DNA of 64,000 bases from Pseudomonas parasichuanensis (GCF_021601385.1 NZ_BQHO01000018.1:52565-116564); one strand, 5' to 3'; counted from the first letter of the stretch, positions 9,246 through 18,658 are shown. Program-made: numbers and translations. Notes: generated by a model not told the origin, from the letters alone.

Positions 9246-10373
9246 TCATTGCGCTTCGGCCTGCTTGAGCGCCAGCACGTCCTTCGGCGTGACCATGTCG
9301 CCCTTGTTGTTGCCCCAGGCGTTGCGCTCGTAGGTGACCACGGCGGCGATATCGACTTCCGAGAGCTGCTTGCCGAACGCCGCCATGGCGGTGCCGGGCT
9401 TGCCGTGGAAGACGATGCTCAGGTGGCCTTCCTTGGGCCCGGTGGCGATCTTCGAGCCCTTGAGCGCCGGGAACATCGGCGGCAGGCCCTGGCCCTCGGC
9501 CTGGTGACAGGCCACGCAGGTGGTGTGGTAGACCTTGTCGCCACGCGCCACCAGCTCTTCGAGGGTCCATTCCTTGCTGGTCAGCTCCTTGAGCTTGGCC
9601 GCCTCGGCCTTGCGCTCGCCGAGCCAGGTGTCGTAGTCGGCCTTGGACTTCACCTCGACCACCACCGGCATGAAGCCGTGGTCCTTGCCGCACAGCTCGG
9701 TGCACTGGCCGCGGTAAATGCCGGGTTTCTCGATGCGGGTCCAGGCCTCGTTGACGAAACCGGGTATGGCGTCGCGCTTGACCGCGAAGGCCGGCACCCA
9801 CCAGGAGTGGATCACGTCGGCGGCAGTCACCAGGAAACGCACCTTGGCCCCCACCGGCAGCACCAGCGGCTGGTCGACTTCGAGCAGGTAGTGCTCGTCC
9901 TTGGGCGCCTTGTTGTGGATCTGGTCGGCGGGGGTGGCCAGGTTGCTGAAGAACTCGACGTCCTGGCCCAGGTATTTGTAGTGCCACTTCCACTGGTAAC
10001 CGGTGACCTGGATATCGATGTCCGAGTCGGTGGCGTCGTAGATGTCGATCAGGGTCTTGGTGGCCGGGATGGCCATGGCCACCAGGATCAGGAAGGGGAC
10101 GACCGTCCAGAGAATCTCCACCCAGGTGTGCTCGTGGAAATGCGCGGGCTGTTGGCCGGTGGAGCGGCGGTGGATGACCATCGACCAGAACATCGCGCCG
10201 AACACCACGATGCCGATGATCACGCAGATCCAGAAGATGGTCATGTGCAGGTCGAAGACGGCGTGGGAGACCTCCGTCGCCCCAGGCGCCATGTTCACGG
10301 TCCATGCAGCCTGTGCCTGACCAAACACCGACCACAGCAGGAGGCCCATCCAGACATGTGGATGTCGCATCAT
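9246..10373 (-). CDS. coxB: Cytochrome c oxidase subunit II fused to cytochrome c (caa3 type)
   Basis: 375 residues: signal peptide/first helix, two membrane helices, a periplasmic cupredoxin domain with the CuA ligands (CTELCGKDHGFMPVVVEV), then a C-terminal class I cytochrome c domain with CVACH and a later methionine. The fusion defines a caa3-type enzyme, which accepts electrons through its own heme c. It is the first gene of the leftward oxidase operon, and its promoter must lie in the 380-bp gap to its right. Confidence 0.96.
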   Translation of the reverse strand: MMRHPHVWMGLLLWSVFGQAQAAWTVNMAPGATEVSHAVFDLHMTIFWICVIIGIVVFGAMFWSMVIHRRSTGQQPAHFHEHTWVEILWTVVPFLILVAMAIPATKTLIDIYDATDSDIDIQVTGYQWKWHYKYLGQDVEFFSNLATPADQIHNKAPKDEHYLLEVDQPLVLPVGAKVRFLVTAADVIHSWWVPAFAVKRDAIPGFVNEAWTRIEKPGIYRGQCTELCGKDHGFMPVVVEVKSKADYDTWLGERKAEAAKLKELTSKEWTLEELVARGDKVYHTTCVACHQAEGQGLPPMFPALKGSKIATGPKEGHLSIVFHGKPGTAMAAFGKQLSEVDIAAVVTYERNAWGNNKGDMVTPKDVLALKQAEAQ

Positions 10374-10753
10374 TGCGGGTTCCCCTTATCGTTCTTGTAG
10401 TCCCGGAGGCGTGGACGACCTGCTACGACAAAGAAGGGTACGGCGGTCAAGACTGCTGACTTCGACGACCGAGCCCCCTGCTAAAGGCAGTCGGGCCTCA
10501 TCAACGAATCACGTTTCATCGGGAGTATAGACAGCGACCAATGGCGCGCAATGAAGGGTGTGAAATGAACTTCATACAACCAAACGTTTGCGCTGAAAGC
10601 CCCATGAATGCTGGGCTGGGGCACAATGATGGCATATTGATATAGCCAATTTCCTACACGTGTCTCAGTGATATAACAAATGCGTCTTAGCCAATCTCTC
10701 AAGCGAGCTAACTTAGTGTCTTCCGTTTGTAACGCCTTGTCCCTGGAGTTGTC
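10374..10753. other. 380-bp divergent intergenic region upstream of coxB
   Basis: A comparatively AT-rich gap between coxB (leftward) and a rightward hypothetical gene. It must carry both promoters, but I see no convincing -10/-35 pair or known operator. The open frames inside it have no family features and look spurious. Confidence 0.6.
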
Positions 10754-11395
10754 ATGAACATCGCTGCTGTACGCGAGCAGATCGAAAATGCCCATCAACA
10801 CGAGAGCCGCACAGGCCAACTGAAAACCCGCCTCGAACTGCAACTGCCGCACCTGCATCCCTCGATCCAACTACCCCAGCAGGACGCACAGGGTACTTTG
10901 GCGCGCTTCGTCGGCGCCTATATCAACGAAGTGCCGGAATTGCTCGAGGCCGCCCACAGCGTGGCCCGCGAGGCTGGCATCGAGTCGCAGATCAAACCGG
11001 TGCTGAAAATCGCCGAGGCCTACTTCCTGCAGCCACCCAGCGTGATGGCCGGGCATGTCGGTCTCGACTGCCTGCTGGACGAGGCCTACCTGGCGCATCG
11101 CCTGGTGGAGGAGGTCAACGACCTGTATATCCGCCATTTCCAGCAGCCGCTGATTCCGGTGGATACCACGGTGGCCAACGTGATCGCCCATCAACTGATT
11201 GGCGAAACCTTTGCCAACCAGCTGGATGAGGTGGTGCACCACTCGGTGGATGAAATGCTCAACGAAGAGAGCTTTGCCGTGGAGTCGGTGGAGCGCTATC
11301 GCGACAAGCTGTCGAGCCCTGAGACCGGGGAGGCGTGGAAGCGCTGGCCGTGCCTGTCGCGCCAGCTGGGCGTCGAGCTGGGCCAGTCGGCCTGA
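10754..11395 (+). CDS. Conserved Pseudomonas hypothetical protein
   Basis: 213 residues, soluble, mostly alpha-helical and acidic, with no signal peptide or membrane helix. I do not recognise a domain. CTGGAG precedes the ATG at 10754 at good spacing, and codon use matches the core genome. A gene at this place between the oxidase operon and a SulP gene is conserved in P. putida strains. A REP pair separates its 3' end from the convergent SulP gene. No function is inferred. Confidence 0.8.
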   Translation: MNIAAVREQIENAHQHESRTGQLKTRLELQLPHLHPSIQLPQQDAQGTLARFVGAYINEVPELLEAAHSVAREAGIESQIKPVLKIAEAYFLQPPSVMAGHVGLDCLLDEAYLAHRLVEEVNDLYIRHFQQPLIPVDTTVANVIAHQLIGETFANQLDEVVHHSVDEMLNEESFAVESVERYRDKLSSPETGEAWKRWPCLSRQLGVELGQSA

Positions 11396-11413
11396 GTTCT
11401 GTTCAAGATCGGC

Positions 11414-11517
11414 GGGGCCGCGCTGCGGCCCTTTCGCGGCACAAGGCCGCTCCTACAGGAGGTCGCGGTCACCTGTAGGAGCGGCCTTGTGCCGCGAAAG
11501 GGCTGCAAAGCAGCCCC
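11414..11517. repeat. REP inverted pair with flanking GGCCGC and GGCTGC hairpins
   Basis: Facing copies of the CGGCACAAGGCCGCTCCTACAG repeat between two convergent genes. Each is bounded by a short palindrome (GGGCCGCGCTGCGGCCC on the left, GGCTGCAAAGCAGCC on the right). Confidence 0.88.
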
Positions 11518-11524
11518 AAAGGAA

Positions 11525-13060
11525 CTACGCCCCAACTCCGGCCGTAGTGCGCAACCGCCCCTCGACCCGCCGCTTCAACCGCCGCCGCTCCAGCACCAAC
11601 CGCGTCCCCTTGGCCGCACTGCTGCGCCCCCAATCCTCCAGCAGTTCCAGGCAGGAATGGTCGATGTAGCTCAGGTTACCCAGCGGCACATGCAAGGTCG
11701 TCCCTTCCGGCACGGTGTCCAGCACCTGAGTCAGCGCCGGTACCTTGAGAAAGGTCGCCGCCCCGCTCAGACGCAGCTCCATGTGCCCCGGTTTGGCCAG
11801 CGCCACCAGGTTGATCTTCAGCCGCGCCGCCTTCAGTGCCAGCTTCAGCAACGTCAGCGCGAAGCCCAGCAACACACCCGTGAGCAGGTCGGTGAAGACG
11901 ATCGCCAGTGCCGTCGCGACATAGGTGAACATCGGCATCCGCCCATAACGGCTCAACCCTCTGAACGCCTTGAAATCCACCAGTTTCACACCGGTGTACA
12001 CCAGCACGCCCGCCAGGCTGGCCACCGGGATCTGCTGCAACACACTGCTCAGTGCAACGACGAACGCCAACAACCACACACCATGAAGAATCGCCGAAGC
12101 GCGGGTTTGCGCACCGGCCTGCACGTTGGCCGAGCTGCGCACGATCACCCCGGTCATCGGCAGCGCACCGAGCACCCCGCAGAGCATGTTGCCGACCCCT
12201 TGCGCCGACAGCTCACGGTCGAAGTCCGAACGCTGGCCGCTGTGCATGCGGTCCACCGCCGCCGCCGAAAGCAACGTTTCGGCACTGGCGATGAAGGCCA
12301 GGGCGAAGGCCGCCACCAGCAGGGTCGGGTCTGCCAGCTTGAGCAGGTCGTCCGGGCGCAGCCAGTCGATGGCTTCGGACAGGTCCGCCGGCACTTGCAC
12401 CCGGTTCACCGGCAGCGCCAGCCACAGGCTGATGGCGGTCATCGCCGCCACCCCCAGCAATGCGCCGGGGATGAAGCGCAGGCGTTGCGGGCGCAAGCGC
12501 TCCCACCCCCACATGACGGCGATGGTTCCCAGGCCCAGCGCGCCGGCCTGCCAGCCGTTGCCTGCGCTTTCCAGCGGCAGCGCCGCGGCCAGCGTGGCCG
12601 GGAAGCCCAGCAGGTTATCCACACCCGACGGCTGGGGCGCCGCGTCGAACATCACATGCACCTGGGACAACACGATCAGCACGCCGATACCGGCGAGCAT
12701 GCCGTACACCACCGCCGGCGCCGTGACGCGGAACCAGCAGCCCAGGCGCAAACGCCCGGCCAGCAGCTGCAGCAGGCCGGCCAGCAGCAGGATCGGCCCC
12801 AGCATGGCCACGCCATGCTGGCGCACCAGCTCGAACACCAGCACCGCCAGGCCGGCGGCGGGCCCGCTGACCTGCAGCGGTGAACCGGCGATAAAGCCAA
12901 CCACGATGCCGCCGATGATGCCGGTGATCAGGCCCTTGGACGGTGGCAAGCCAGAGGCGATGGCAATGCCCATGCACAGCGGCAGGGCCACCAGGAACAC
13001 CACCACCGAGGCCAGCAACTCACGCGGCAATGCCGCTTTGATCTGTGTCTTGTTCACCAT
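11525..13060 (-). CDS. SulP/SLC26-family anion transporter with STAS domain
   Basis: 511 residues: an N-terminal cytoplasmic stretch, ten to fourteen hydrophobic helices of the SulP fold (GIAIASGLPPSKGLITG near the start), and a C-terminal STAS domain (YIDHSCLELLEDWG). The start at 13060 follows GAAAGGAGCGTC. It lies 188 bp downstream of a beta-carbonic anhydrase on the same strand. That pairing recurs for SulP proteins that move bicarbonate, so sulfate or bicarbonate are both possible substrates; the sequence does not decide. Confidence 0.9.
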   Translation of the reverse strand: MVNKTQIKAALPRELLASVVVFLVALPLCMGIAIASGLPPSKGLITGIIGGIVVGFIAGSPLQVSGPAAGLAVLVFELVRQHGVAMLGPILLLAGLLQLLAGRLRLGCWFRVTAPAVVYGMLAGIGVLIVLSQVHVMFDAAPQPSGVDNLLGFPATLAAALPLESAGNGWQAGALGLGTIAVMWGWERLRPQRLRFIPGALLGVAAMTAISLWLALPVNRVQVPADLSEAIDWLRPDDLLKLADPTLLVAAFALAFIASAETLLSAAAVDRMHSGQRSDFDRELSAQGVGNMLCGVLGALPMTGVIVRSSANVQAGAQTRASAILHGVWLLAFVVALSSVLQQIPVASLAGVLVYTGVKLVDFKAFRGLSRYGRMPMFTYVATALAIVFTDLLTGVLLGFALTLLKLALKAARLKINLVALAKPGHMELRLSGAATFLKVPALTQVLDTVPEGTTLHVPLGNLSYIDHSCLELLEDWGRSSAAKGTRLVLERRRLKRRVEGRLRTTAGVGA

Positions 13061-13248
13061 GACGCTCCTTTCTCGATTCACGGCCATTCCTCTGGCCGCG
13101 AGCACTGTGAACCCCGAATTGCGCGCAGGCGCGGGCCGCCAGCAGGTTTGCCGGCAAGGCGTTCGGGGGAATTCAAGGCAGGCGAAGGCCGCGCCGCACC
13201 CGTGGGGTGCAGCCGGCTATCAAGGTTTTTTCAGCGTGACGGGGTCGC

Positions 13249-13968
13249 TTAGTAGCGGCCTCTCGGAGTGGCGCTAGGGATCGGCTGGCCTGCGGTCAGC
13301 GGCAGGAAACGGTCGCTGGCGGCATCGTAGGCTTCGATCTGGCTGGTCTCGATGTCGTACAGCCAGCCATGGATGTGCAGCTGGCCCGCGGCCAGGCGCG
13401 AGGCCACCGACGGGTGAGTGCGCAGGTGGTGCAGCTGGGCGATGACGTTTTCCTTGGTCACCAGCTGCATGCTTTCGTGCGGGGTGCCGCAGGAGCAGTT
13501 GTCTTCGACCACGGTACGCGCCACCTCGGCGTGGCGCAGCCAGGCCGCGACGGTCGGCATCTTGTCCAGCGAGTGCGGGTTGAGCACCGCGCGCATAGCG
13601 CCGCAGTCGGAGTGGCCGCAGACGATGATGTGGTGCACGCCCAGCGCCAGCACCGCGTATTCGATGGCACTGGAAACGCCACCGTTCATCTGGCCATACG
13701 GCGGTACCACGTTGCCGACGTTACGGGTCACGAACAGGTCGCCCGGCGAGCTCTGGGTGATCAGCTCGGGGACGATGCGCGAGTCGGCACAGGTGATGAA
13801 CATCGCGCGGGGCTTTTGCGCGGTAGCCAGCTTCTTGAACAGCTCTTGCTGTTCAGGGAAGACCTCAGTGTGGAACCGCAGGAAGCCGTCGACGATATGC
13901 TTCAGGGCGGCATCGGCGCTTTCGGCGGGTGCGGCCGGGACAACCTTGGATGGGTCCTTGATGGGCAT
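13249..13968 (-). CDS. can: Beta-class carbonic anhydrase
   Basis: Zinc enzyme interconverting CO2 and bicarbonate, 239 residues. The zinc ligands and catalytic dyad are visible: CADSR near residue 60 and HSDCGAM near residue 120. A C-terminal extension of about 20 residues runs beyond the usual fold. It is located upstream of a SulP transporter on the same strand, suggesting joint bicarbonate handling. The gap to the SulP gene holds no obvious terminator. Confidence 0.94.
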   Translation of the reverse strand: MPIKDPSKVVPAAPAESADAALKHIVDGFLRFHTEVFPEQQELFKKLATAQKPRAMFITCADSRIVPELITQSSPGDLFVTRNVGNVVPPYGQMNGGVSSAIEYAVLALGVHHIIVCGHSDCGAMRAVLNPHSLDKMPTVAAWLRHAEVARTVVEDNCSCGTPHESMQLVTKENVIAQLHHLRTHPSVASRLAAGQLHIHGWLYDIETSQIEAYDAASDRFLPLTAGQPIPSATPRGRY

Positions 13969-14269
13969 GATTCATCCTCTATGACGGTTTGAAGGTGAGT
14001 TCCATGTTACCGGGGAAAGATTGTGGCTATGCGGGGATTTAGATGACGCGCACAGGTAATTAATCACAGTCCCGGTGGGCTGATTCCTACGCTAGCGAAG
14101 AAAACTTAACTGAAACTTAATTTGGACAGCTCTAGAACGGGCGTTCCAGAGGTTTTAGGCGGGCTCTGGATAATAGCAAAAAAGCATCAGTTGCCAATAG
14201 CCACGACTGATTTTAGTACCTTGCATTAGCCACACTGGGGATAGCTGTTTCGTGGCAAACACCTACCTT
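13969..14269. other. Intergenic region upstream of the carbonic anhydrase
   Basis: About 300 bp without a convincing gene. It contains AT-rich stretches that could hold the carbonic anhydrase promoter. No operator, RNA gene or mobile-element end was recognised. Confidence 0.5.
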
Positions 14270-14353
14270 GTGGGAGCGGCTTCAGCCGCCAAGCAGGCAG
14301 CACGGTGTAGGCACCGGCTACGCCGGTGTTCGCGGCTAAAGCCGCTCCCACAG
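14270..14353. repeat. Inverted repeat pair, REP-like (TGTGGGAGCGGCTTCAGCCG subfamily)
   Basis: Outer arms TGTGGGAGCGGCT and AGCCGCTCCCACA face each other across about 55 bp, which include an inner GGCACCGGCTACGCCGGTG hairpin. The pair lies just past the stop of the radical SAM gene and differs from the other REP subfamilies in this window. Confidence 0.8.
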
Positions 14354-14356
14354 GCA

Positions 14357-15412
14357 TCAGAACAACGCCATCTGCCCGCCCGGCGGGCAGAACGCCGTGC
14401 AATCCAGCGCCAGCTCCTCCCGCCCCTCAAACCCCAGGCGCTTGGCCGCCTTGCGAAACCGTTGAGCCAGCAGCTCGGCGAACACGCCTTCACCGCGCAT
14501 CCGCGCGCCAAACCGGCTGTCGTACAGCTCGCCACCCCGACTCTGGCGGATCAGGCTCAGCACATGGTCGGCGCGTTGCGGGTAATGATCGCGCAGCCAC
14601 TGTTCGAACAGCGGCGCCACCTCCAGCGGCAGGCGCAGCATCATGTACGCCGCGCTTTGGGCGCCGGCTTGCTTCGCCGCCTCCAGCAGGCGCTCCAGCT
14701 CACTGTCGTTGATCATCGGGATCATCGGCGAACACAGTACCCCCACTGGCACGCCGGCCTCGCGCAAGACCCGAATCGCGCGCAAACGCGCCTTGGGCGC
14801 GGCTGCCCTGGGTTCCAGCGTGCGCTTGAGCTCATCATCCAGGGTGGTGAGGCTGATCATCACCCGTGCCAGGCGCTGGCTGGCCAGTTCGCTGATCAGG
14901 TCGAGATCGCGCAGGATCAGCGAGCCCTTGGTGACGATCGTCACCGGGTGGCGGTAGCGCAGCAGCACCTCCAGCAGGCGCCGGGTGAGTTGCTGCTCGC
15001 GCTCGATGGGCTGGTAGGGGTCGGTGTTGGAACCCAGGTTGATCGGCGCGCAGACGTAGCCCGGCTTGCTCAATTGCTGTTCGAGCACCTCGGCGGCGTT
15101 GGTCTTGGCGATCAGCTTGGTTTCGAAGTCCAGGCCGGGGGAGAGGTCCCAGTAGGCGTGGCTGGGGCGGGCGTAGCAGTAGATGCAGCCGTGTTCGCAG
15201 CCGCGGTAGGGGTTGATGGAGCGGTCGAAGGGCAGGTCGGGGGAGGTGTTGCGGGCGATGATGGTCTTGGCCAGCTCGATTCGCACCTCGGTGCCTTGGG
15301 TGAGCGGGACTTCCTGGTACCAGCCGTCGTCCTCGGCCACCGAAATGCTCGGGGCGAAGCGGTTGTGGGGGTTGGTGGTGGTGCCGCGGCCACGGAGGGG
15401 GCTTGGCTTCAT
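14357..15412 (-). CDS. PA0069-type radical SAM protein, SOS-regulated
   Basis: 351 residues with the radical SAM 4Fe-4S motif CEHGCIYCYARP near residue 75, resembling the spore photoproduct lyase branch. The family is known in Pseudomonas as a member of the LexA regulon, but its substrate is not established. A perfect LexA-type operator overlaps its promoter region, within 35 bp of the start. The ATG at 15412 follows almost directly after that palindrome and has no clear Shine-Dalgarno sequence. The mRNA is therefore probably leaderless or nearly so. DNA repair or damage signalling is the likely context. Confidence 0.9.
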   Translation of the reverse strand: MKPSPLRGRGTTTNPHNRFAPSISVAEDDGWYQEVPLTQGTEVRIELAKTIIARNTSPDLPFDRSINPYRGCEHGCIYCYARPSHAYWDLSPGLDFETKLIAKTNAAEVLEQQLSKPGYVCAPINLGSNTDPYQPIEREQQLTRRLLEVLLRYRHPVTIVTKGSLILRDLDLISELASQRLARVMISLTTLDDELKRTLEPRAAAPKARLRAIRVLREAGVPVGVLCSPMIPMINDSELERLLEAAKQAGAQSAAYMMLRLPLEVAPLFEQWLRDHYPQRADHVLSLIRQSRGGELYDSRFGARMRGEGVFAELLAQRFRKAAKRLGFEGREELALDCTAFCPPGGQMALF

Positions 15413-15417
15413 GATGA

Positions 15418-15459
15418 AAAACCCGGATTACTGTATACGCATACAGTAATCCGGGTTTT
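15418..15459. promoter_or_regulatory. LexA box inside a 42-bp perfect palindrome
   Basis: CTGTATACGCATACAG (15431-15446) matches the Pseudomonas LexA consensus CTG-N10-CAG with AT-rich flanks. It is the centre of a perfect inverted repeat with 19-bp arms and a 4-base loop. The arms end in a T run on both strands, so the same element could act as a bidirectional intrinsic terminator. The radical SAM start codon is 5 bp to the left. Confidence 0.85.
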
Positions 15460-15491
15460 CCTTAAGTACCAGTGCCGTCAGGCGGATTGCA

Positions 15492-15606
15492 AAGGGCTGC
15501 TGCGCAGCCCATCGCCGGCAAGCCGGCTCCCACAGAAGAGCGCGATACCCTGTGGGAGCCGGCTTGTCGTGGCGACGAACCGCGGCGATGGGCCGCAAGG
15601 CGGCCC
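15492..15606. repeat. REP inverted pair (GCCGGCAAGCCGGCTCCCACAG subfamily)
   Basis: Two facing copies flanked by GGGCTGCTGCGCAGCCC on the left and GGGCCGCAAGGCGGCCC on the right. They lie between the LexA-controlled promoter and the 3' end of yheV. The right arm is degenerate (GGCTTGTCGTGGCGACG). Confidence 0.85.
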
Positions 15607-15611
15607 CAGTC

Positions 15612-15896
15612 TCACTCAGGCTTCTTGAGCTTCGGATTGGGGAAGAACTGCACCGTCTGCACCTGCACCTTCACAGGCGCCGCTTTCGGCGCCAGCTGGT
15701 TGACCCGGGTGCCAAGCTCGGAAGGCACCGACAACCCCTGTTCATTCAAGGTATCGGTGAACCCGCAGCCCACACACTCGCGGTGCGGCACGCCATCCAC
15801 GCTCCACATCATCAGCTTGTCCATCTCGCTGCACGCCGGGCACACGGCCCCGGCAATAAAGCGTCGCTTGGTTATGCTCACAGCTACCTCACTCAT
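15612..15896 (-). CDS. yheV: YheV-family putative zinc-ribbon protein
   Basis: 94 residues with a four-cysteine zinc-ribbon pattern: CPAC near residue 20 and CVGC near residue 42, followed by a Pro/Lys-rich tail. The family is small and uncharacterised. The start codon overlaps the prlC stop (ATGA), so it is translated from the prlC transcript, an arrangement also common for prlC elsewhere in Pseudomonas. Confidence 0.85.
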   Translation of the reverse strand: MSEVAVSITKRRFIAGAVCPACSEMDKLMMWSVDGVPHRECVGCGFTDTLNEQGLSVPSELGTRVNQLAPKAAPVKVQVQTVQFFPNPKLKKPE

Positions 15897-17944
15897 GCCG
15901 CTGCGTCCTCGCTCAGGCCGCAGTGGCGCAGCAGTGCATCGATGGAAGGCTCACGGCCACGGAAGTCGACGAACAACACCATCGGCTCGCGGGAACCGCC
16001 CCGGGCCAGGATCGCCTCGCGGAACGCGCGGCCGGTCTCGGCATTGAGCACGCCTTCTTCTTCGAAACGCGAGAAGGCGTCGGCCGACAGCACTTCGGCC
16101 CATTTGTAGCTGTAGTAGCCCGCCGCGTAACCGCCGGCAAAGATGTGCGCGAAGCTGTTGGGGAAGCGGTTGTACGCCGGTGGGCGCATCACCGTGACTT
16201 CGTCGCGCACGCCTTCGAGTACCTGCAGCACACTGCGGCCATCACCGTGGGTGGCGTGCAGTTCGAAGTCGAACAGCGAGAATTCCAGCTGGCGCACCAT
16301 CATCATGCCGGACTGGAAGTTCTTCGCCGCCAGCATCTTGTCCAGCAGGTCCTGGGGCAGCGGCTCGCCGGTTTCGTAGTGACCGGAGATCAGCGCCAGG
16401 CCCTCGGGCTCCCAGCACCAGTTCTCCATGAACTGGCTCGGCAGTTCCACTGCGTCCCAGGCCACGCCGTTGATGCCGGACACACCGGCATGCTCGATGC
16501 GGGTCAGCAGGTGGTGCAGGCCATGGCCGAACTCGTGGAACAGCGTGGTGACTTCATCGTGGGTCAGCAGCGCAGGCTTGCCGGGCGCGGCCGGGGTGAA
16601 GTTGCACACCAGGTTGGCCACCGGGCTCTGCAGGCTGCCGGCCGCGGTGCGGCGACGGTCGCGGGCGCCGTCCATCCAGGCACCGCCGCGCTTGTTGGCG
16701 CGGGCGTAGAGGTCGAAGAAGAAGCGGCCGACGTGCTGGCCGTTCTCTTTGATCTCGAACAGGCGCACGTCCGGGTGCCAGGCGTCGAAGCCCTTGAGCT
16801 CGGCGATCTCGATGCCGTACAAGCGCTGGACGATGGCGAACAGGCCGGTCAGCACCTTGTCGATCGGGAAGTAGGCGCGCAGGGCTTCCTGCGACACGCT
16901 GTAGCGCTGCTCACGCAGCTTCTCGCCGAAGTAACCGGCATCCCAGCTGGCCAGTTCCGGGGTGCCCTGCTCGGCGGCGTAGGCCTTGAGCTGGGCAAGG
17001 TCCTGGGCGGCGAACGGCTTGGAACGCTTGGCCAGGTCTCGCAGGAAGCTCAGCACCTGGTCGCTGGACTCGGCCATCTTGGTGGCCAGGCTCAGTTCGG
17101 CGAAGTTCGGGTAGCCCAGCAGCTTGGCCAGTTCCTGGCGCAGGTCGAGGATCTGTTCCATCACCGGGCCGTTGTCGAACTGGCCGGCATTCGGGCCCTG
17201 GTCGGAGGCGCGGGTGCAGTAGGCGGCGTACAGCTCTTCGCGCAGGGCGCGGTCGCTGGCGTAGGTCATCACCGCGTAGTAGCTGGGGAATTCGAGGGTG
17301 ATCAGCCAGCCATCGAGGCCTTTGGCCTGGGCGGCGGCAGCCATCTGTGCCTTGGCCGAGTCGGTCAGGCCGGCCAGCGCGGCTTCGTCGGTGACGTGCT
17401 TGGTCCAGGCCTGGGTGGCATCGAGCAGCTGGTTGGAGAAGCGGCTGCCCAGTTCGCTGAGCGTGCTCTGCACTTCGGCGTAGCGCTGCTGCTGTTCGGC
17501 CGGCAGGTCGATGCCCGACAGGCGGAAATCGCGCAGGGCGTGGTCGATGATGGTTTTTTGCGCCACATCGAAGCTCGCAGCCTCTGGGCTGTTGGCCAGG
17601 GCTTGATAGGCGTCGAACAGGGCGCGGTTCTGGCCCAGTTCGGTGGAGTAGGCGCTCAGGGCCGGCAGGCAGGACTCATAGGCCTCGCGCAGCTCCTGGC
17701 TGTTGCACACCGCGTTCAGGTGGCTGACCGGGCTCCAGGCGGCGCCCAGGCGGTCGTTCAGTTCGTCCATGGCCAGCACCAGGCCGGCCCAGGTCGGGTT
17801 GTTGCCCTGCTTCTCGAGGATGTCGGCGATGGCCTTGCGGTTGTCGGCAAGGATCTGCTCGATCGCCGGCAGCACATGCTCGGCGCGGATGGCCGAGAAG
17901 GGCGGCAGATCATGGGACTGCAGCAGCGGGTTGTTCGCACTCAC
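15893..17944 (-). CDS. prlC: Oligopeptidase A (M3 metallopeptidase)
   Basis: 683-residue cytoplasmic zinc peptidase that degrades signal-peptide fragments and other oligopeptides. The M3 zinc motif HEFGHGLHH sits about 470 residues in, and the distal glutamate region follows. The GTG at 17944 (MSANNPLLQ) is chosen over an in-frame ATG at 17980 because it gives the family length and the extra 12 residues are Cys-rich and atypical. It is divergent from the gamma-carbonic anhydrase gene across 102 bp. Confidence 0.95.
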   Translation of the reverse strand: MSANNPLLQSHDLPPFSAIRAEHVLPAIEQILADNRKAIADILEKQGNNPTWAGLVLAMDELNDRLGAAWSPVSHLNAVCNSQELREAYESCLPALSAYSTELGQNRALFDAYQALANSPEAASFDVAQKTIIDHALRDFRLSGIDLPAEQQQRYAEVQSTLSELGSRFSNQLLDATQAWTKHVTDEAALAGLTDSAKAQMAAAAQAKGLDGWLITLEFPSYYAVMTYASDRALREELYAAYCTRASDQGPNAGQFDNGPVMEQILDLRQELAKLLGYPNFAELSLATKMAESSDQVLSFLRDLAKRSKPFAAQDLAQLKAYAAEQGTPELASWDAGYFGEKLREQRYSVSQEALRAYFPIDKVLTGLFAIVQRLYGIEIAELKGFDAWHPDVRLFEIKENGQHVGRFFFDLYARANKRGGAWMDGARDRRRTAAGSLQSPVANLVCNFTPAAPGKPALLTHDEVTTLFHEFGHGLHHLLTRIEHAGVSGINGVAWDAVELPSQFMENWCWEPEGLALISGHYETGEPLPQDLLDKMLAAKNFQSGMMMVRQLEFSLFDFELHATHGDGRSVLQVLEGVRDEVTVMRPPAYNRFPNSFAHIFAGGYAAGYYSYKWAEVLSADAFSRFEEEGVLNAETGRAFREAILARGGSREPMVLFVDFRGREPSIDALLRHCGLSEDAAA

Positions 17945-18046
17945 GGTTCGGGTACCTTGGCAGGAGAAACACGGGACCATCTTAATTACAATCGACGCCG
18001 ACCGCAGCAGGCAGCCTGCCTATCGGCATTGCAGAGGAACACTATC

Positions 18047-18595
18047 ATGGCCCTCCGGACCTTCCAGGAACACACGCCGAAAGTGGGAGCACGGGCCTTC
18101 GTCGACCGCTCGGCGGTGGTCATCGGCGACGTCGAGATCGGCGAAGACAGCTCGATCTGGCCACTGACAGTAGTGCGCGGCGACATGCACCGCATCCGCA
18201 TCGGCGCGCGCACCAGCGTGCAGGATGGCAGCGTGTTGCACATCACCCACGCCGGCCCGTTCAACCCGGATGGCTTCCCGCTGGTGATCGGCGACGAAGT
18301 AACCATTGGTCACAAAGTCATGCTGCATGGCTGTACCCTGGGCAATCGCATCCTGGTGGGCATGGGCAGCACCGTGATGGACGGCGCCATCGTCGAGGAC
18401 GAGGTGATCATCGGTGCCGGCAGCCTGGTGCCATCGGGCAAGCGCCTGGTCAGCGGCTACCTGTACGTGGGCAGCCCGGTGAAGCAGGCGCGCCTGCTCA
18501 CCGACCAGGAGCACGCCTTCTTTGCCTACAGCGCCAGCAACTACGTCAAGCTCAAGGACCAGCACCTGGCCGAAGGCTACGACCAACCGGAATGA
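18047..18595 (+). CDS. Gamma-carbonic anhydrase family protein (hexapeptide repeat)
   Basis: 182 residues forming a left-handed beta-helix from repeated hexapeptides. The family zinc-ligand histidines are visible (VLHITHAG, then TIGHKVMLHGC). Members include YrdA/PaaY/CaiE-like proteins, some thioesterases rather than active carbonic anhydrases, so the reaction is uncertain. GCAGAGGAAC precedes the ATG. It is followed after 63 bp by a HAD hydrolase on the same strand. Confidence 0.9.
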   Translation: MALRTFQEHTPKVGARAFVDRSAVVIGDVEIGEDSSIWPLTVVRGDMHRIRIGARTSVQDGSVLHITHAGPFNPDGFPLVIGDEVTIGHKVMLHGCTLGNRILVGMGSTVMDGAIVEDEVIIGAGSLVPSGKRLVSGYLYVGSPVKQARLLTDQEHAFFAYSASNYVKLKDQHLAEGYDQPE

Positions 18596-18658
18596 CTGCT
18601 TCGCCGCTGCGATTTACCCGCGAAGAAGTCGACGCAAGATTTGAGTGGAACCCACTAC

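Noticed and set aside
10481-10870. Leftward 129-codon frame upstream of coxB
   Set aside because: It overlaps the start of the rightward hypothetical gene, lacks a ribosome site and has no recognisable features.
15923-18046. Long upstream extension of the gamma-carbonic anhydrase frame
   Set aside because: It is antisense to prlC. A good ribosome site precedes the ATG at 18047, which gives the family length.
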